Part shown: piece after piece, positions 22,883 through 35,030 of the stretch
Layout of the letters: each line of letters opens with the position of its first letter
Numbering within the stretch: the stretch's first letter is position 1
Assembly (NCBI GenBank): GCA_030142905.1
Contig: JASJOG010000205.1
Coordinates: 1-64,000, forward strand
Origin: Heliopora coerulea
Lineage: Eukaryota; Cnidaria; Anthozoa; Scleralcyonacea; Helioporidae
DNA length: 64,000 bases
Direction: 5' to 3'
The notes under the pieces: generated by a model
Database searches by the model: none
Told to the model about the DNA's origin: nothing
Seen by the model: only the letters and a program-made list of their open reading frames with translations
Program-made: the position numbers and the translations under genes

Positions 22883-23559
22883 TAATATACTGGTACAACA
22901 GATATACCAAAAATTACATTACACGCATTCCTCACAGTTATGCACCACTTGGACTGACCACTAATTTGAGAGCAACATATAACACCTGCGTTAAGTTTGA
23001 GAACACAAAGTTGGAAGTTTTAGTGGTACTTTCATTTAAAAACTTTCATCATAATAAGAGCAAAAATGCCACATTCAGGAGGTTGCCCTGGTGCTTTGAT
23101 ACCCTTTCCTGCACTGCTGGTTCACAACTTGGCCATGTTCAGGTTAGGTGATATCAAAGCATCTTGCATATCAATGTCCTCTATCCAGACAAATATTCCT
23201 CAATACCATTCCATTGACAGAATAGAAAATAAGATCGCAAAATATTAGTAACTGGGTAACTGAAACTAGTTTCAAAATTTACCATGCAGAGAGCAAGCAA
23301 CCTTTTTGACTTATTAACCTCAAGTTAATACACAACCTCCTTGTAAAATGTTTCTTTTAGTTGACTTAATCAAAGCTTGAGAATTAAAGTATCAATAGCA
23401 TTCTAGATTTTGGACTAGCAGGTAAATCTGTTTATGATGAGGCACTATTGGAAGAGAACTGTCACTCCATTTAAAACAGGGCCTGTATGAGTAAGAGAAA
23501 AATGAAGTGCAGTTTATTTCAATATGAAAAGTTTAAGGGTGCAATACTGTACATGGAAG

Positions 23560-23960
23560 AGTTTAACCCTGGGCTGAAACTGTCATGTAATCACTAGGTA
23601 ATTTTCATTATGAGTTCAGGCTGAGATTTTAGGCCAGCTGAGATTCCTCTGTTAACTCATTAAGGGGCAGGGTTCGTCCCTTCAACAAGTCAAATTGTCT
23701 GGCGTTAGCTAGAGTAAAATGTTAAAGTGTGCTATTGCTCCTTAATAGATTAATCAGCCCTTAACCCTCTCTTGGCAGAACCTCTCCTCATGATGAGTAA
23801 AATTGCAAGGCATTAGCCACAGTGAAAGATGACTGATTCTACCAGGAAAGAGTTGAGTTAGTTGTAACACTTTCCTGGCATAACCTCTTGATGTCTAGTA
23901 AAATTGCATGGTGTTAGCCTGAGTACAATAATGGAACACTCATTTTCCCTTGATAGAGTT
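23560..23960 (+). repeat. Dispersed 'AGTAAAAT...GGCATTAGCC' repeat, several units
   Basis: Units with AACTCATTAAGGGGCAGGG, then AGTAAAATTGCA and GGCATTAGCCACAGT or GGTGTTAGCC, repeat three to four times, diverged. The same family occurs as a tandem pair at 26460-26700 in NGDN and inverted at 54170-54250. Confidence 0.6.
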
Positions 23961-24305
23961 AAGGAGTTATTTGCATTTACACTGTATTTTTCCAGAATTT
24001 TTTACTCATTATCTTGAAAAGTAATGTGGATTTTTCTTTATTTTGACTAATAATTTTACAATACATTGCACTCTGTTCAGATAAAGGGAATTCAAGAGTC
24101 ACTATTCTTCTCCAAAAGCTGCAGGAACCATTTACATGAAGATTTCTGAAAGAAATCATATGTTAAAATAAGGAACTTCAAATAAGCCAAGGACTTTACC
24201 TTGGGTTTGTTGAAGTTCCTTGATCCAATTTTATTCAGTTCCTGACAAAAAAGAAAGCACTCAATTTTAGAGCAATCTACTATAGTATGCTCTTTCAAAA
24301 CTCTT

Positions 24306-24953
24306 TTAAAGGTTTCTTGAATCTTCAAGTTCCCTTTCAATTCCCATTAAAATCTTTTCTGTGGTTTGCAAGTGCTCCATTCGGCTGGCCTTTTCTATCT
24401 CCCTGGTCTCTTTCAGCACTTTTTCATAAGGAATAAACAGTCCAATTCCTTGCATAAATAGTCCAATAGGTGTGCAAATACCAGCACCTAGCACTGCTCC
24501 CACAACGACACCACGAAAACCAGAGAAAATCTTATACACAGTTCCCGTAGCAGCTCCAGCTACTATGTAGTTTAATGCATCATCTTTTTCTCTACCAATA
24601 GACATAGCAGTAAGTGACGTGCTATATATTCCAGAGTAAAGTCCAGTTCTCCAACCCCACCTGCAACCATATTGAAAATAACCAAGAAGTACTCGAGACA
24701 AATACTCTCTTTCTGCTTGATGTGATGATGTATAAACTGTCAATTTATTATTTTCAATGGTGGCCCTTCCTCTAATCCTTGCACCATGCCTTCCACCAAT
24801 CATCAATCCAACCAATGATCCACAAAATACAACAATAGGAATATGAGCCACTTCTGGTCTGATTTCTCCGTACTCATCTTTGGAAAAGGCTAATTTCACG
24901 CGCTCCAAAAACGTTTTAAGTTTTCTTTGCACTGTTTCACTATATTCTGTCAT
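24306..24953 (-). CDS. TIMMDC1: Complex I assembly factor TIMMDC1 (Tim17 family)
   Basis: A single uninterrupted frame of 215 residues, starting MTEYSETVQRKLKTFLERV. TIMMDC1 sits in the inner mitochondrial membrane and helps build the membrane arm of NADH dehydrogenase. Evidence: the family core YGCRWGWRTGLYSGIYST, AGAATGTVYKIFSGFRG and VVGAVLGAGICTPIGLFM, with Gly-rich hydrophobic segments at about residues 35-58, 100-118, 128-146 and 150-172, which suit the four-helix Tim17 fold. A charged tail follows. The human protein is 285 residues, so this one is shorter at both ends. It has no intron, unlike its neighbours, but the sequence does not look like a decayed retrocopy. The start codon is 135 bp from that of NGDN on the other strand. 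Confidence 0.88.
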   Translation of the reverse strand: MTEYSETVQRKLKTFLERVKLAFSKDEYGEIRPEVAHIPIVVFCGSLVGLMIGGRHGARIRGRATIENNKLTVYTSSHQAEREYLSRVLLGYFQYGCRWGWRTGLYSGIYSTSLTAMSIGREKDDALNYIVAGAATGTVYKIFSGFRGVVVGAVLGAGICTPIGLFMQGIGLFIPYEKVLKETREIEKASRMEHLQTTEKILMGIERELEDSRNL

Positions 24954-25088
24954 GTTTACACTGAAAAATCATAACATACATGATTCCAAATAAGTAGGTG
25001 TCAATACCTTTGATGGATGTGTAAAAACCTGACGAATACGTAATATCTAGTTTCCAGCGGTTACCAAATGAAAAACAAGAATTTCAAG
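24954..25088. promoter_or_regulatory. 135-bp divergent promoter, TIMMDC1 / NGDN
   Basis: The two start codons face away from each other with only 135 bp between them, so both 5' UTRs and core promoters must share this stretch. It contains no obvious TATA box. The NGDN start lies in CAAGATGGCGGC, whose AAGATGGCGGC word matches the YY1-type motif often found at start codons of housekeeping genes. Confidence 0.65.
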
Positions 25089-28000
25089 ATGGCGGCTCCC
25101 AGAGAGGTAAAACATTTACAAAACGAATACATATTATGGCCTAATTTGTTCATTTGTTCGAATTTTGAAAACAATTTATGCCAAAGATAACTTTTTATAT
25201 TTTTTTAGCTTATTGCTGAAGATGTTCCTGAAGCAATTTCTCTATTATCAGACGTAAATGAGAAGGTATTTTAAAGTTATTGGTTAGAAAGTTAAGGCTT
25301 ACAATTCACTGATAACGTTGATGTAAATGTCGATCCTAATATTAATATTAATAACGTTAGCATTATCAGTTGAATATAGCAAGGTTTAGAACCTATTACG
25401 TACACATTCTACGAACTGTGCTATAAGTTCAAAGTCAGGACTGCAATTGTTAACTCTTTTGGGATGAAGACTGATTTAGTCTTGGTTTTATCCATCATTT
25501 GTTATTTATTTTTTCATCCATTCTCTTAACCAAAATTTTTGTAATTTGTAGCTTTCAGATGCAAATCAAAGAATTATATCCCTCATTGAGAAAGTTGAGA
25601 GTAATGCAATAAACACTGAAAAGGTACATTGTTGTTCCCCATGTTTATACGTGTGTGCTGGCAGACCCAGGGAGAGGGCCAGAAGGGCAATGCTGCCACA
25701 AATTCCAAAAATGTGGGAGGTGTATTTGTTATTTTTTTATGCTAAGCTTAACAATAAGTGCTTTGTCAAACAACCCACTCATACCACAATATCAAACATT
25801 TGAACATTAATATATTAAATGTCTGTTTTAAACATACCCTCACCAAATATCATGTCTTGAATGTTGACCTACCAAGTTTATTTACCTTTAAATTAGACTT
25901 TTATTATTTTGGTGATTTGGCAGAAGACAGGTAAAACCTTGCCTGTCAGTAACATGTACCAGTGAAAAACTATGGTTTGATTGGTAAAGCATGCCATCTT
26001 AAGTGGTGAAAGATGCTTGATTGGACAATAACAGACTGGACGTTGACAGAATAATTCTCCCCCAACATAAAACTGGTATTGCATACCATTGACCTTAATC
26101 TTTACTGCTAGCCCAAGTCTTCCAAAATCCCATTGTCATTTTATCAGATTTCTCTGCATAGCTGAAGCATCTTGTTTTGTCATCAATCTTGTCTACGTTT
26201 CTAACAGTCTTCAAGATGTGTTCTGATTATATTGTTTAAAATGTTTCATAGGGTGTTAGTTTCCTTGAAATGAAATTTCATTTACTTCTGAGGTATTGTA
26301 TCTTTACAAAATTTTAATGGAGATTTCTTTCTTTGTGCACCTTACCAGGTTTTGCTGGAAATTATTGTATACATGCTGGTCCAGTGTATTCCTATATAAT
26401 ATAATCATGTTTTTAATTCAACTTGTTTATGTGGATGTAATAGCAATTGATATAATCTTAACCCTTTGAGACCTGCTGGGGTTTCCCTTTTTTTGAGTAA
26501 AACTGTCTGTCATTAGCCAGAGTAAAATTAATAAAGATAACAAATGTCATTCTCAGGCATCAAACTGTTAAGCAGTGAGTGGTGATGGTTTTTTAACCCT
26601 TTGAGACCTGCTAGGGTTTCCCCTTTGATGAGTAAAATCATCTGGAATTAGCCAGAGTTAAATTAATAAAGATGACAAATGCTGTTTTTAGGTGTCAAAG
26701 TGTTAAATATTATAAGTTCTAGCCTCTTAAGAAAGCAAAGGAAAGTGTAACAGACAAGGAGATTAAAAGACAAAAGCAATTTTCAATGTGATTTTATTTT
26801 TAGGTTAAACCTATTTGTTTTAATTGAGAGGACCTCATGTAACTGCTTACTCTTATCAAACACTTTTATTTTGTATTTCAGTTACCTGATCAACCTTGTG
26901 CACTACATGTTGCTAAAAACTCAAGGAAGACCAATAGAAAACATCCCAACCATTGATAGAATGGTGGAATTACGAACAGTAAGAAATAGTATTGAGATTG
27001 CTGTAGAAAGCATACTGTATTAATTTTCAAGGTTAAGGTAGTATACTTATAAGCAGTTTGCAAGTTGGTAAAACTTGGTGCACATTCATAAGTAGTAGAG
27101 ATGAACTAGAGATACTAATAGATATTATGGGTACTAGTATACTGTAATAAGGTAAATGAACTCTGTCACACAGGTGGTGCAAATGACTCCTTTTTAACTT
27201 TGCAGGATGAATAAAAATAATATCAGAGAATGAGAAACTTGAATGGAATTTCTTAATACAGCACTATAATATACAAAAAGTTGATGTATGGTTGATAAAA
27301 ATAACTTGATGGAATTACTTGGGTTGGGCAAAGTCTCCATTTTGAAGTTCTAAATATATATTGTGTCTTGTCTTTCATTCATAGGTCATGGAGAAGATAC
27401 GTCCTATTGATCAAAAACTGAAATATCAGGTGGACAAGTTAATTAAAATTGCAACCACAGGTGCAGTAGGTGAGCAATGGATTAACCTATTAATTGTTGG
27501 TCTTTTGTAAACTATCTCTATTCTACATCTTATGGTACAGCATAACTTAATATTTTGACACTTTCACCAACTTCATGAAGGTGTTAACTCTCTTTAAGTT
27601 TTCATTAAGTTTTTTATAAGCATTTCTCTGTAGTTGAACTTTGGATTTATTGCAGTAACCACAAACAAACTGAAATCATAACTGAGTCAGTTAGTGTACC
27701 AACTTAACACCAGAATCACACAACCAATCACAATAGTTGCTGTTACCTTATAAAGACTTATTCGGCACTTGAACAAAACTATACATCCATAAAAATACAC
27801 TTTTCTTGAAACATGTTACAAAAGTTTTACAGGCAGTAAATGGTCAACAAATTAGGAAAAAAATTCTGATGTGTTTAGCTTTTCTTGATGTGTTTAGCTG
27901 AACTCCTTTAACACTCTGATGAAGGACTTTTAATCTATACTTTTGTATATCACACCTACAGTATTCACATACATTCAAAAACATTGTAGTTCTTTAACAA

Positions 28001-31000
28001 ACTCCTTAGGTGTCATACAGACATTTTAGATCCATGTAGAGCTATTACAGTAACAGTTTTTCCATTACTAGTTTCAGTCATAAATATATACTGTTAAAAG
28101 TTATAATAGACTAAAAGTAACTAGTTACAGTTAAAAAGTTGCATTAAATTACAGTTAACCCACAGAAAATATAAGTAGTCTGTTACTTAACTCTAATGGT
28201 GCCTGTACTAAAAGGTAGTCAAAAAGTTCATCACTCACAGACACTGCCAATGATGGCATCATCTAAGACTACACTAATTGGGGCAATTTCCATTAATGTT
28301 AAGCTACATCCTAGGAACCTTCAAATTAACTGATTGCATGTTTTAATGCATTGTAGGACAAGAAAATGACCCACTAAGGTTTAAACCAAGACCAGAAAGT
28401 TTGATTAGCAAGGTATTAGTTTTTGTTGTTGACCTGTGTCCTTGAAGCATTGCTGCATCATTGTGATCTTTTTAACTTGTCTAGCTTGAGCCAGCAACAG
28501 AGGAAGACTTGAATGAGGATGAAAAGAAACCAGGGGTATATGTCCCACCAAAAGTTGCAGCAGTACATTATGGTAACCCATTATACTATTTTCCATGTAG
28601 TGATGATGGTAATGATAATGATGATAATATTGATGATGATGATAATAATGATGAAAATAATAACAATAATAAGAGTAGCTACTACTAATAATAATGATAA
28701 TGATAAATTAATAATGATGATAATGATAAGTGAATGATAAAAATAATATTAATAATGAATGGGTTGTCTAGGTAACCAGTAGCCCTGCCAGTCAACTTGC
28801 TCAGTCAGTATTTGCCCAGCATATTCAGCTTTTGTGCAGATTACTTGTATGTTTCTGGCATTAACTTTGTTGTTTTTATTTTCAGATGATAAAAAGGTGT
28901 CAAGGAGACAAAAGTCAGAAGAAACAGCACGAAAAAGAGCACTTAACAGTACTCTCTTGAAAGAACTTAGAGGTCTGTATCCTGGTGGAAAGGATTGTTT
29001 CTTTCTAGATTACAACATCCATGTACTGCTAAAACATCTGTATATTTAATTTGGTTACATGTTTCAAATTTATTTTGCAGATGAATACTCTGAAGCCCCA
29101 GAAGAATTAAAAGTACGGTTGCATTTGAGATGTTTGTGTTATAGAATGTTACATTCAATCAATATCTAAGCTAGTTCACAATTTCAAATTCAAATGAGAT
29201 TTGGGATAATCATTCTTTGAGCTGAAGACAATATGGTGACAGTGGATGAAATACTGTTTGGTTTGGGTGACCTTAAGGAATTCCAAAAGAATCCTGTTTG
29301 ATGTGCAGTAAAGCAATTATTAAAGAAGATGACTGAGCCCCACCTCAGGGAGTCTTAAAAAAATAAACTCAGGGGCAGATCTAGGATATTTTTCACCATA
29401 GGCAAATTTTTAGAAAGCACTAAACAGGGGTGGATGACCCTAAGCATCCCATTTATTCCTTCTGCTAAATTTCAAAGCAAATGGACATTTGGGGGGATTG
29501 ATTTCAGAGCAAATCCTGAAATGGTTCTTAAAAATGACCAACTTGTACAGTAAAAGTGGGGAGTTTTAGTTTTCTATTATTATTATTAAGTGCTGTAATT
29601 CAATATTCAATATTACAAGTCTACTGTACATTAGTGTTACAACTTTAATTTCTATGACAACTTTAATTTGTATTACAATTATAACTTCTATTACAATCAT
29701 AATTTTTATTACAATTGTAATTTCTATTACAATTATAATTTCTATTACAATTATAATTTTTATTACAATCATAATTTCAATATCGCTTTTAAAGACGTAT
29801 TAACCATGGTGAATGGTTATACTAGGCAGTTCTGAAAAGAACTAGAGGAACCCACACAGAGTGAGAAAATAAATACTAAAAAGATTTAGCTCACATTGTG
29901 CTTTTTAGTATTTATTTTCTCACTCTGTGTGGGTTCTCAACATGCCGGACCAATGATAAATAGCTTCCGCCGGCGCTGTAAAAAGTTAGGGGTTGGAACG
30001 GTCACAGTCTTCGTTCTTCTTGGCTTGTCTCCCAATAACAATTTCTTAGAAAGAAATTAATTTGAATTAACATTATGAAGGATGATCATTTAACAAGCGC
30101 TTTATTCAGTGTTAGGCTATCAATGCACTTCTGGTTTGTCTTTGTACAAATTTTAAAATATCCTGAACATTTATTTCACAGGAAGGAGAAATATTTGACT
30201 GGAGAAAAGAACATGAAAAAGACGAAGATAAACATCAGGAAAGGTAAACTGTATTTTGTAAACGACACTCATTATACTAATACAGGAATCAGTCCGTCTT
30301 CGGGTTTCCAGCCTTTCATGGAATTCGTGGTTACAATTCCCAGCGCGCAAACCCGGCATTGTATGCCGAAATGAAAATTTCTAGGCAACCAGCTACCCTG
30401 CATAAAAAAATAAGGAATGGTCTTCAAAAATGTCCACATTTTCAACCACTGTTTTCAAGAGAAAAAATCCTTCAAATAAAAAAAAAAATATTCAAAGATA
30501 CCTAGTTTTTGATTTTTATGACAGAGAAGGAAATTTCTTTGTTTTCTGTGTATTGAGATGAAAGCGCTCACAATAATGAAAGAAAAGCAACCAAGCGACC
30601 AACAAACAAAAACACCAATTATTTTTTAAAGTACGAACATCAAACTCTTGAAAAGGCTGCTTATGAACAATCTTCTACAGCTGCTCATACATTTCAGTAT
30701 TGGAAAACACCCATTTTCATGCCTTTTAGCAGTTAGTGAAGAAGAACGATTGTAAACTTAACCAACTGTTGGCTATAAATGTCCATCTGTTTTGTGTTTT
30801 TAAACCAGATATGAAGAAGAGAATTTTGTTCGGCTTATGACGAAAAAACGTGGAAAGGTATGCAAATTTACAGTTTTGAACCCTGACCACACATTACAAT
30901 GAATGAAATCTCACTGACATATTGTGAGTTTTACGAAAGTCTGGGATAATCTGTTCACATTCATCTGAGACATGTACCACACATTACGATCTCTAATCTA

Positions 31001-34000
31001 TTACTGACATATTGTGAGTTTGATGAACATCTGGTATAGTCTGTCCACACTGAACTGAGACATTTACCACACATTACGAACTAGAAAAAAAAAAGCAACC
31101 GTCAATTTAGGTCTTCCTAGGCCAAGTTTGGTCATTGAAGACTACAGATTACCATGTGCGCTAGCCTGAGTTTTTCCGCTCAAAGAACGACTAATACTGA
31201 CTTGTTTTACAACCAAGTAGAAGATTCTCCATGAATAAATTTTTATTATTTGAGGGAATATGGGAATGAACAGAAGACTGGTTTTTTTTAAAAAAGTAAT
31301 AAGCCTCCCCTTAACGATGTTAACATTTTAAACATTGTGTTGTGATCTTGTATCAATCTTCATCTTTGTAGTCCAATAAACAACCTGGAACGATGGACGA
31401 TTTAACAAGATTCACCGATCTAAGCATTCTTACGAAGAATGTCGACTCTGATGAAGTAAGTAACACCGTTAACGACAGAGTGAAACCAATGTCAATGTCG
31501 ATAGATAAATAAATAAAGAGATAAGGAATATTTTAATTTGGTACCTTTCGTTGTAGAGTGCCGATGGTTTTTGATTGGGATGTCGTTTGGAAAAAACGAC
31601 TTCTCAGCTTAGCTAAATGTCTCATGATTTCGCCTGCAATTTTTGATAAGTATAGACATTTTGAACGTACTTTGTGTTTACTTTACTAAAAGACAAAAAT
31701 TGATAAATTATGTGCAAAAATTTTCGGCCATCGCAATCTATCTAGGCAGCTAGGTTTCAGTTATGTTAGTTTCCATGCACGAAAAAGAGACATGATCTTA
31801 CTTAGCTTATTTTTTCCTTGAAATGTTCCTTGAAAGTTATCAAAAATGCAGTTATTGACGAGTATATGTGGCACTGTACTTGTATTATTTTGGGCAGGTT
31901 AAGTCTTACTTCAGCAGTAAGTTACCATGTGACTAATGTGTTTCTTTTTAAAACTCGTATAGTCAGAAGATGATGGGGATAGAAACGCAAAGTAAGTGGA
32001 TGGTTATGAAATGTTTCCAAAGTTAGTGACCAAGGTTCAACGTTATTTACAGATAAACCTTCGCCCCGTTCGCCCCGTAGGTCCTCTGTAGCACAAGTAA
32101 TAATATACAGCTTGTTGTACTATTGTTAACCGGCGTGTGCTATGTTTCACTCCACCCCGTGAATGTTGTCATCAGTGTTATTCGGCCATGGTAACAATGT
32201 TGTCAAAGCGTCGTGCAGTCATCAGTGGCTTAACTGCTTCAAACATTCATGTTAACGACTGTAGATATGGTTGTTCTGTCAACGCATTTTCTGTTCCCTC
32301 AGCAAGACTCAACCGTTGTTGCTTCATCGATGCTGTGCAACATATTTGAATCTCAAGGGTTTGCTTACAAGCCATCACTAAAAATATGATATAAATACAA
32401 ATGAATTTATGGAACTATTCATAATATTTATGTCCATCCTAAAATCACTAAATATTTTAGCTAAGAAAATGGAACGAAGATTTAAGGAAACCTTACATTT
32501 ACAACATATATCGCGTTTATTGAAACCATACTAATTTTTTTTAACCTTTTTTACAACTTCTAATCAAGTGTTAATTTGTATTATATCCTTCTTGTTAACT
32601 ATCATTCAGAATTATAATTAAAGTCTGAAGATGAAAGATATTTGAATGATATATTTCCCATTTTTTTAGCACCACTTTCTCTAAGAAAAAAAGAAAACCA
32701 AAGGTTGGTTATTACACTTGTTTAGCATTTTCAAATACCTCTTTCAACGTATCTCCAAATCGACATATTTTAATTAACCATTAGGGACTGCATTTTTATC
32801 CTTACCGTGTTGTTTTATCGTGTTTCTCGTAAAGTAGGAACATCTAGGCTTGGGCTACCAGAGGCAGATCCAGAATTTTGAGAAAGGGGGGGTGCAGAAT
32901 ATTTTTTCAAATTCATGCCAGTATGTGGCATTTCAGGGGAAGAATTTTTATGCTACCGTCGTCACCACGAAAGCATGAACTGCGCGAACAAAAACCTCTT
33001 CTATGCAAAGGTCAAATTGATATGTTTGCCAGGCTCAAGCGGCAAGTTTTTATTCGATTAACAGTCAATGGCTGATTGTCACTTCAGTATTCAACTATTC
33101 AAAAACTAATGACAACTATTCAAAAAAGGGGGGCGGCCGTGTTGCGCACCCCCTAAATCCGTCTCTGGTTACGATAATGTAGCAGTTTCAGAGTGCTTTT
33201 AAAATGTTCCTTCCACACACTTATTTTTCGCGTTTCTTCTGTGCCTATCAAACATTTGTTCGATTAGGCTATTACCACAGTGCACATGTTTTTAGAAAGC
33301 GCTAGCTTTCACAAGACACGCTTCAGTATTCAATTTTGGTTCAATTTATTTTCAGTAATATTACATTTGAGGTTTTTAGGTAATCTAAAGCAAGTATTTT
33401 TATATATTAGGATATTTTGATCTGTTTAAGGTTAACTTGCGATGAAATGGTTTAATAATTGAAAATTAAAAGTCGAAAAGAAAAAAACATGCTATATTTC
33501 GTATTTGTTTTTCTTTTATTCGCAACTTCCTTCTTTTTCACCACATTTTCTGTAGTCACGTCAAAAGTCAAGGAGTAGAAAAAAACCAAGAGGTAAGTTG
33601 TCCCCACTTTCCAGTGTTAACTGCTATTTTCTGCCGTTTTTCAACGAATTTGCGCTGCCATATATGAAATAGATCAAATATAAAGAAAAACGTTTCATCT
33701 GATATCCAAACTTGGAGGGGCAGTGGTGAGGTTATGGGTAGGAATCAGGGTTTCTCCTGGGCAACTTGAGAGTAGTGGCCCCCTATGCCCACCCTTCTGT
33801 AGATGAAGCTTAAATGGTGCTAAGACCAGATAAGGTTGGGGGTAAACTCCATGTGTGCTGTTTAGCCTAGCCCATGCTCTTGAATTACCAGTGCTCATTG
33901 TCCTCTAAGAACTGTAGACTGTGAAAAAAAAGTTCAAGTATAGAATCAAGAAATATTGACTGTACATGTGAAACAGAAAGGAATTTACACTAAAATGAAA

Positions 34001-34241
34001 TACATCTTTTAAAAATTTTATTTCTTCACTATGCACTTTTGAAACCCTAATAAGAATCTAAGAATGGTGAAAATGGATCACTTCTTATATTTTTAACAAG
34101 CATTTTATTAAATATTTCAAAGTGAGACATGTCATTTGAACCTGGGCTATGCTAGCTGACAACAATCAATTTTTGGTGTCCTTGTCCACAATTTACATCA
34201 TGATGATTGTTTGTTTTGTAACAGGGTCCTTTAAAAGGTGA
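25089..34241 (+). CDS. NGDN: Neuroguidin, Sas10/Utp3/C1D-family protein
   Basis: Seventeen exons join in frame: 25089-25106, 25209-25265, 25552-25623, 26252-26292, 26882-26978, 27385-27469, 28357-28412, 28485-28572, 28886-28972, 29081-29112, 30182-30243, 30809-30857, 31372-31455, 31963-31991, 32670-32703, 33556-33592, 34225-34241. The product is 314 residues; human NGDN is 315. The Sas10/C1D domain spans about residues 5-120 (SFLEMKFHLLL, YLINLVHYMLL, IRPIDQKLKYQVDKLIK). Next come the conserved NDPLRFKPRPESL, the YVPPKVAAVHYD motif, the basic helix RRQKSEETARKRAL and EYSEAPEEL. It ends in a Lys/Arg-rich tail. In vertebrates the protein acts in small-subunit ribosome biogenesis and in translational control through eIF4E/CPEB. 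Many exons are tiny (17-49 bp). Confidence 0.95.
26460..26710 (+). repeat. Tandem pair of the dispersed 'CCTTTGAGACCTGCT' repeat
   Basis: In NGDN intron 4. Two ~130-bp units begin AACCCTTTGAGACCTGCT and contain GAGTAAAA, CATTAGCCAGAGTAAA (second copy GAATTAGCCAGAGTTAAA) and TTAATAAAGATRACAAATG. The family is shared with 23560-23960. Confidence 0.7.
28603..28765 (+). repeat. GAT/AAT microsatellite
   Basis: An imperfect run of GATGAT, GATAAT and AATAAT units in NGDN intron 8. The apparent ORF of Met and Ile across it is an artefact of the repeat. Confidence 0.85.
29640..29780 (+). repeat. 18-bp minisatellite
   Basis: About seven units close to TATTACAATTATAATTTC stand in tandem in NGDN intron 10. 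TAA/TTA-rich sequence precedes them. Confidence 0.85.
29848..29936. repeat. Perfect 36-bp inverted repeat
   Basis: 29848-29883 and 29901-29936 are exact reverse complements (starting GAACCCACACAGAGTGAG) around a 17-base loop, in NGDN intron 10. Confidence 0.85.
30887..31080 (+). repeat. ~105-bp tandem duplication
   Basis: Two units, each starting ACCACACATTAC, contain CTGACATATTGTGAGTTT, a GATAATCTGT/TATAGTCTGT block and CTGAGACAT. A third partial start, ACCACACATTACGAACT, follows. It lies in NGDN intron 12. Confidence 0.75.
32863..33172. mobile_element. hAT-like MITE, probable
   Basis: In NGDN intron 15. The left end reads CAGAGGCAGATCCAGAATTT followed by a run of G; the right end mirrors it (GCACCCCCTAAATCCGTCTCTG). 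CAGAGGC...GATCCAG ends are typical of non-autonomous hAT elements. I could not find a clear 8-bp target duplication. A partial left end of the same kind is at about 29373 (CAGGGGCAGATCTAGGA). Confidence 0.55.
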
Positions 34242-35030
34242 TGAATTCATCAACAACAACCAAAGTATTACAGCTGATGGAACCTCCACAGTATGTATCA
34301 ACTTTGTAGTGACAGTCCTCCTCCAGAAAATTCTAACCTCTGAAAAAGAGAACACAAAACTCATGTTTTACAACAATCATTTGCAAGAACACTACTTCTA
34401 GTATGGGGTAAAGACAAAACAAAGAAAAGATGTCTTTTACTTCATCTATAACCCCAGAGACAACCCAGTAATCTGTTTATGAAACACATGCTATAATTCT
34501 GCCATTGCAATGTACAATTCCATTTTCCTTTTACAGTGTATATTGCAAGTTGCAATACAAAATGCACAAAGCTTGTGTTTATACATAGAGATTGCAACCT
34601 GAACATATTTTGTTAAACACTGCATATTCAACATACAGTGAATTGAATAACCATACCAGATATTGCCCACATGAAGATTTTCCTATCTAAGTTATGCCTG
34701 ACCTCTCTGCATGTACCATCGGATTTTGCCCTGGGATAAATTTTAATAGTTACATGACAACTTTTCACACTTTCCAACACTGTGTAACCATACTGTTATA
34801 TAAATGTCTATGGGCATGGTTGCTATTTAACCTCCTGTCCTGTTTTTGACTCATTAGAAATTGTATACATAAGAAACCAAAGATGATAAAAATTTCTATG
34901 AAAGTGATCTAGGCACCTATTCTACAGTTTACCTTTCTGGGTTATTTTGATTTTCTCAAAACCTTTCTACAATCACTTATTAACTCATAAAATAAACTTT
35001 CCATGAAAACCTCACACTATTTGCCATGAT
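34242..35030. other. Convergent gap between NGDN and EMC4
   Basis: 3' flanks of both genes. AATAAA on the plus strand near 34990 might serve NGDN. Nothing else is recognised. Confidence 0.5.

Larger units (their letters stand above)
22220..24305. other. Gap between U4 copy 2 and TIMMDC1
   Basis: The first ~120 bases are the mirrored U4 upstream region. The diverged third U4 copy is at 22736-22882. From 23560 to 23960 lie several copies of a dispersed repeat. TTTATT at 24037-24042 reads AATAAA on the minus strand and could be the TIMMDC1 poly(A) signal. I see no further exon. Confidence 0.5.

Noticed and set aside
28513..28737. 74-codon frame rich in Met and Ile
   Set aside because: It is NGDN exon 8 read in the wrong frame and then the GAT/AAT microsatellite.
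29566..29772. Ile/Val-rich minus-strand frame
   Set aside because: It is the translation of the 18-bp minisatellite.
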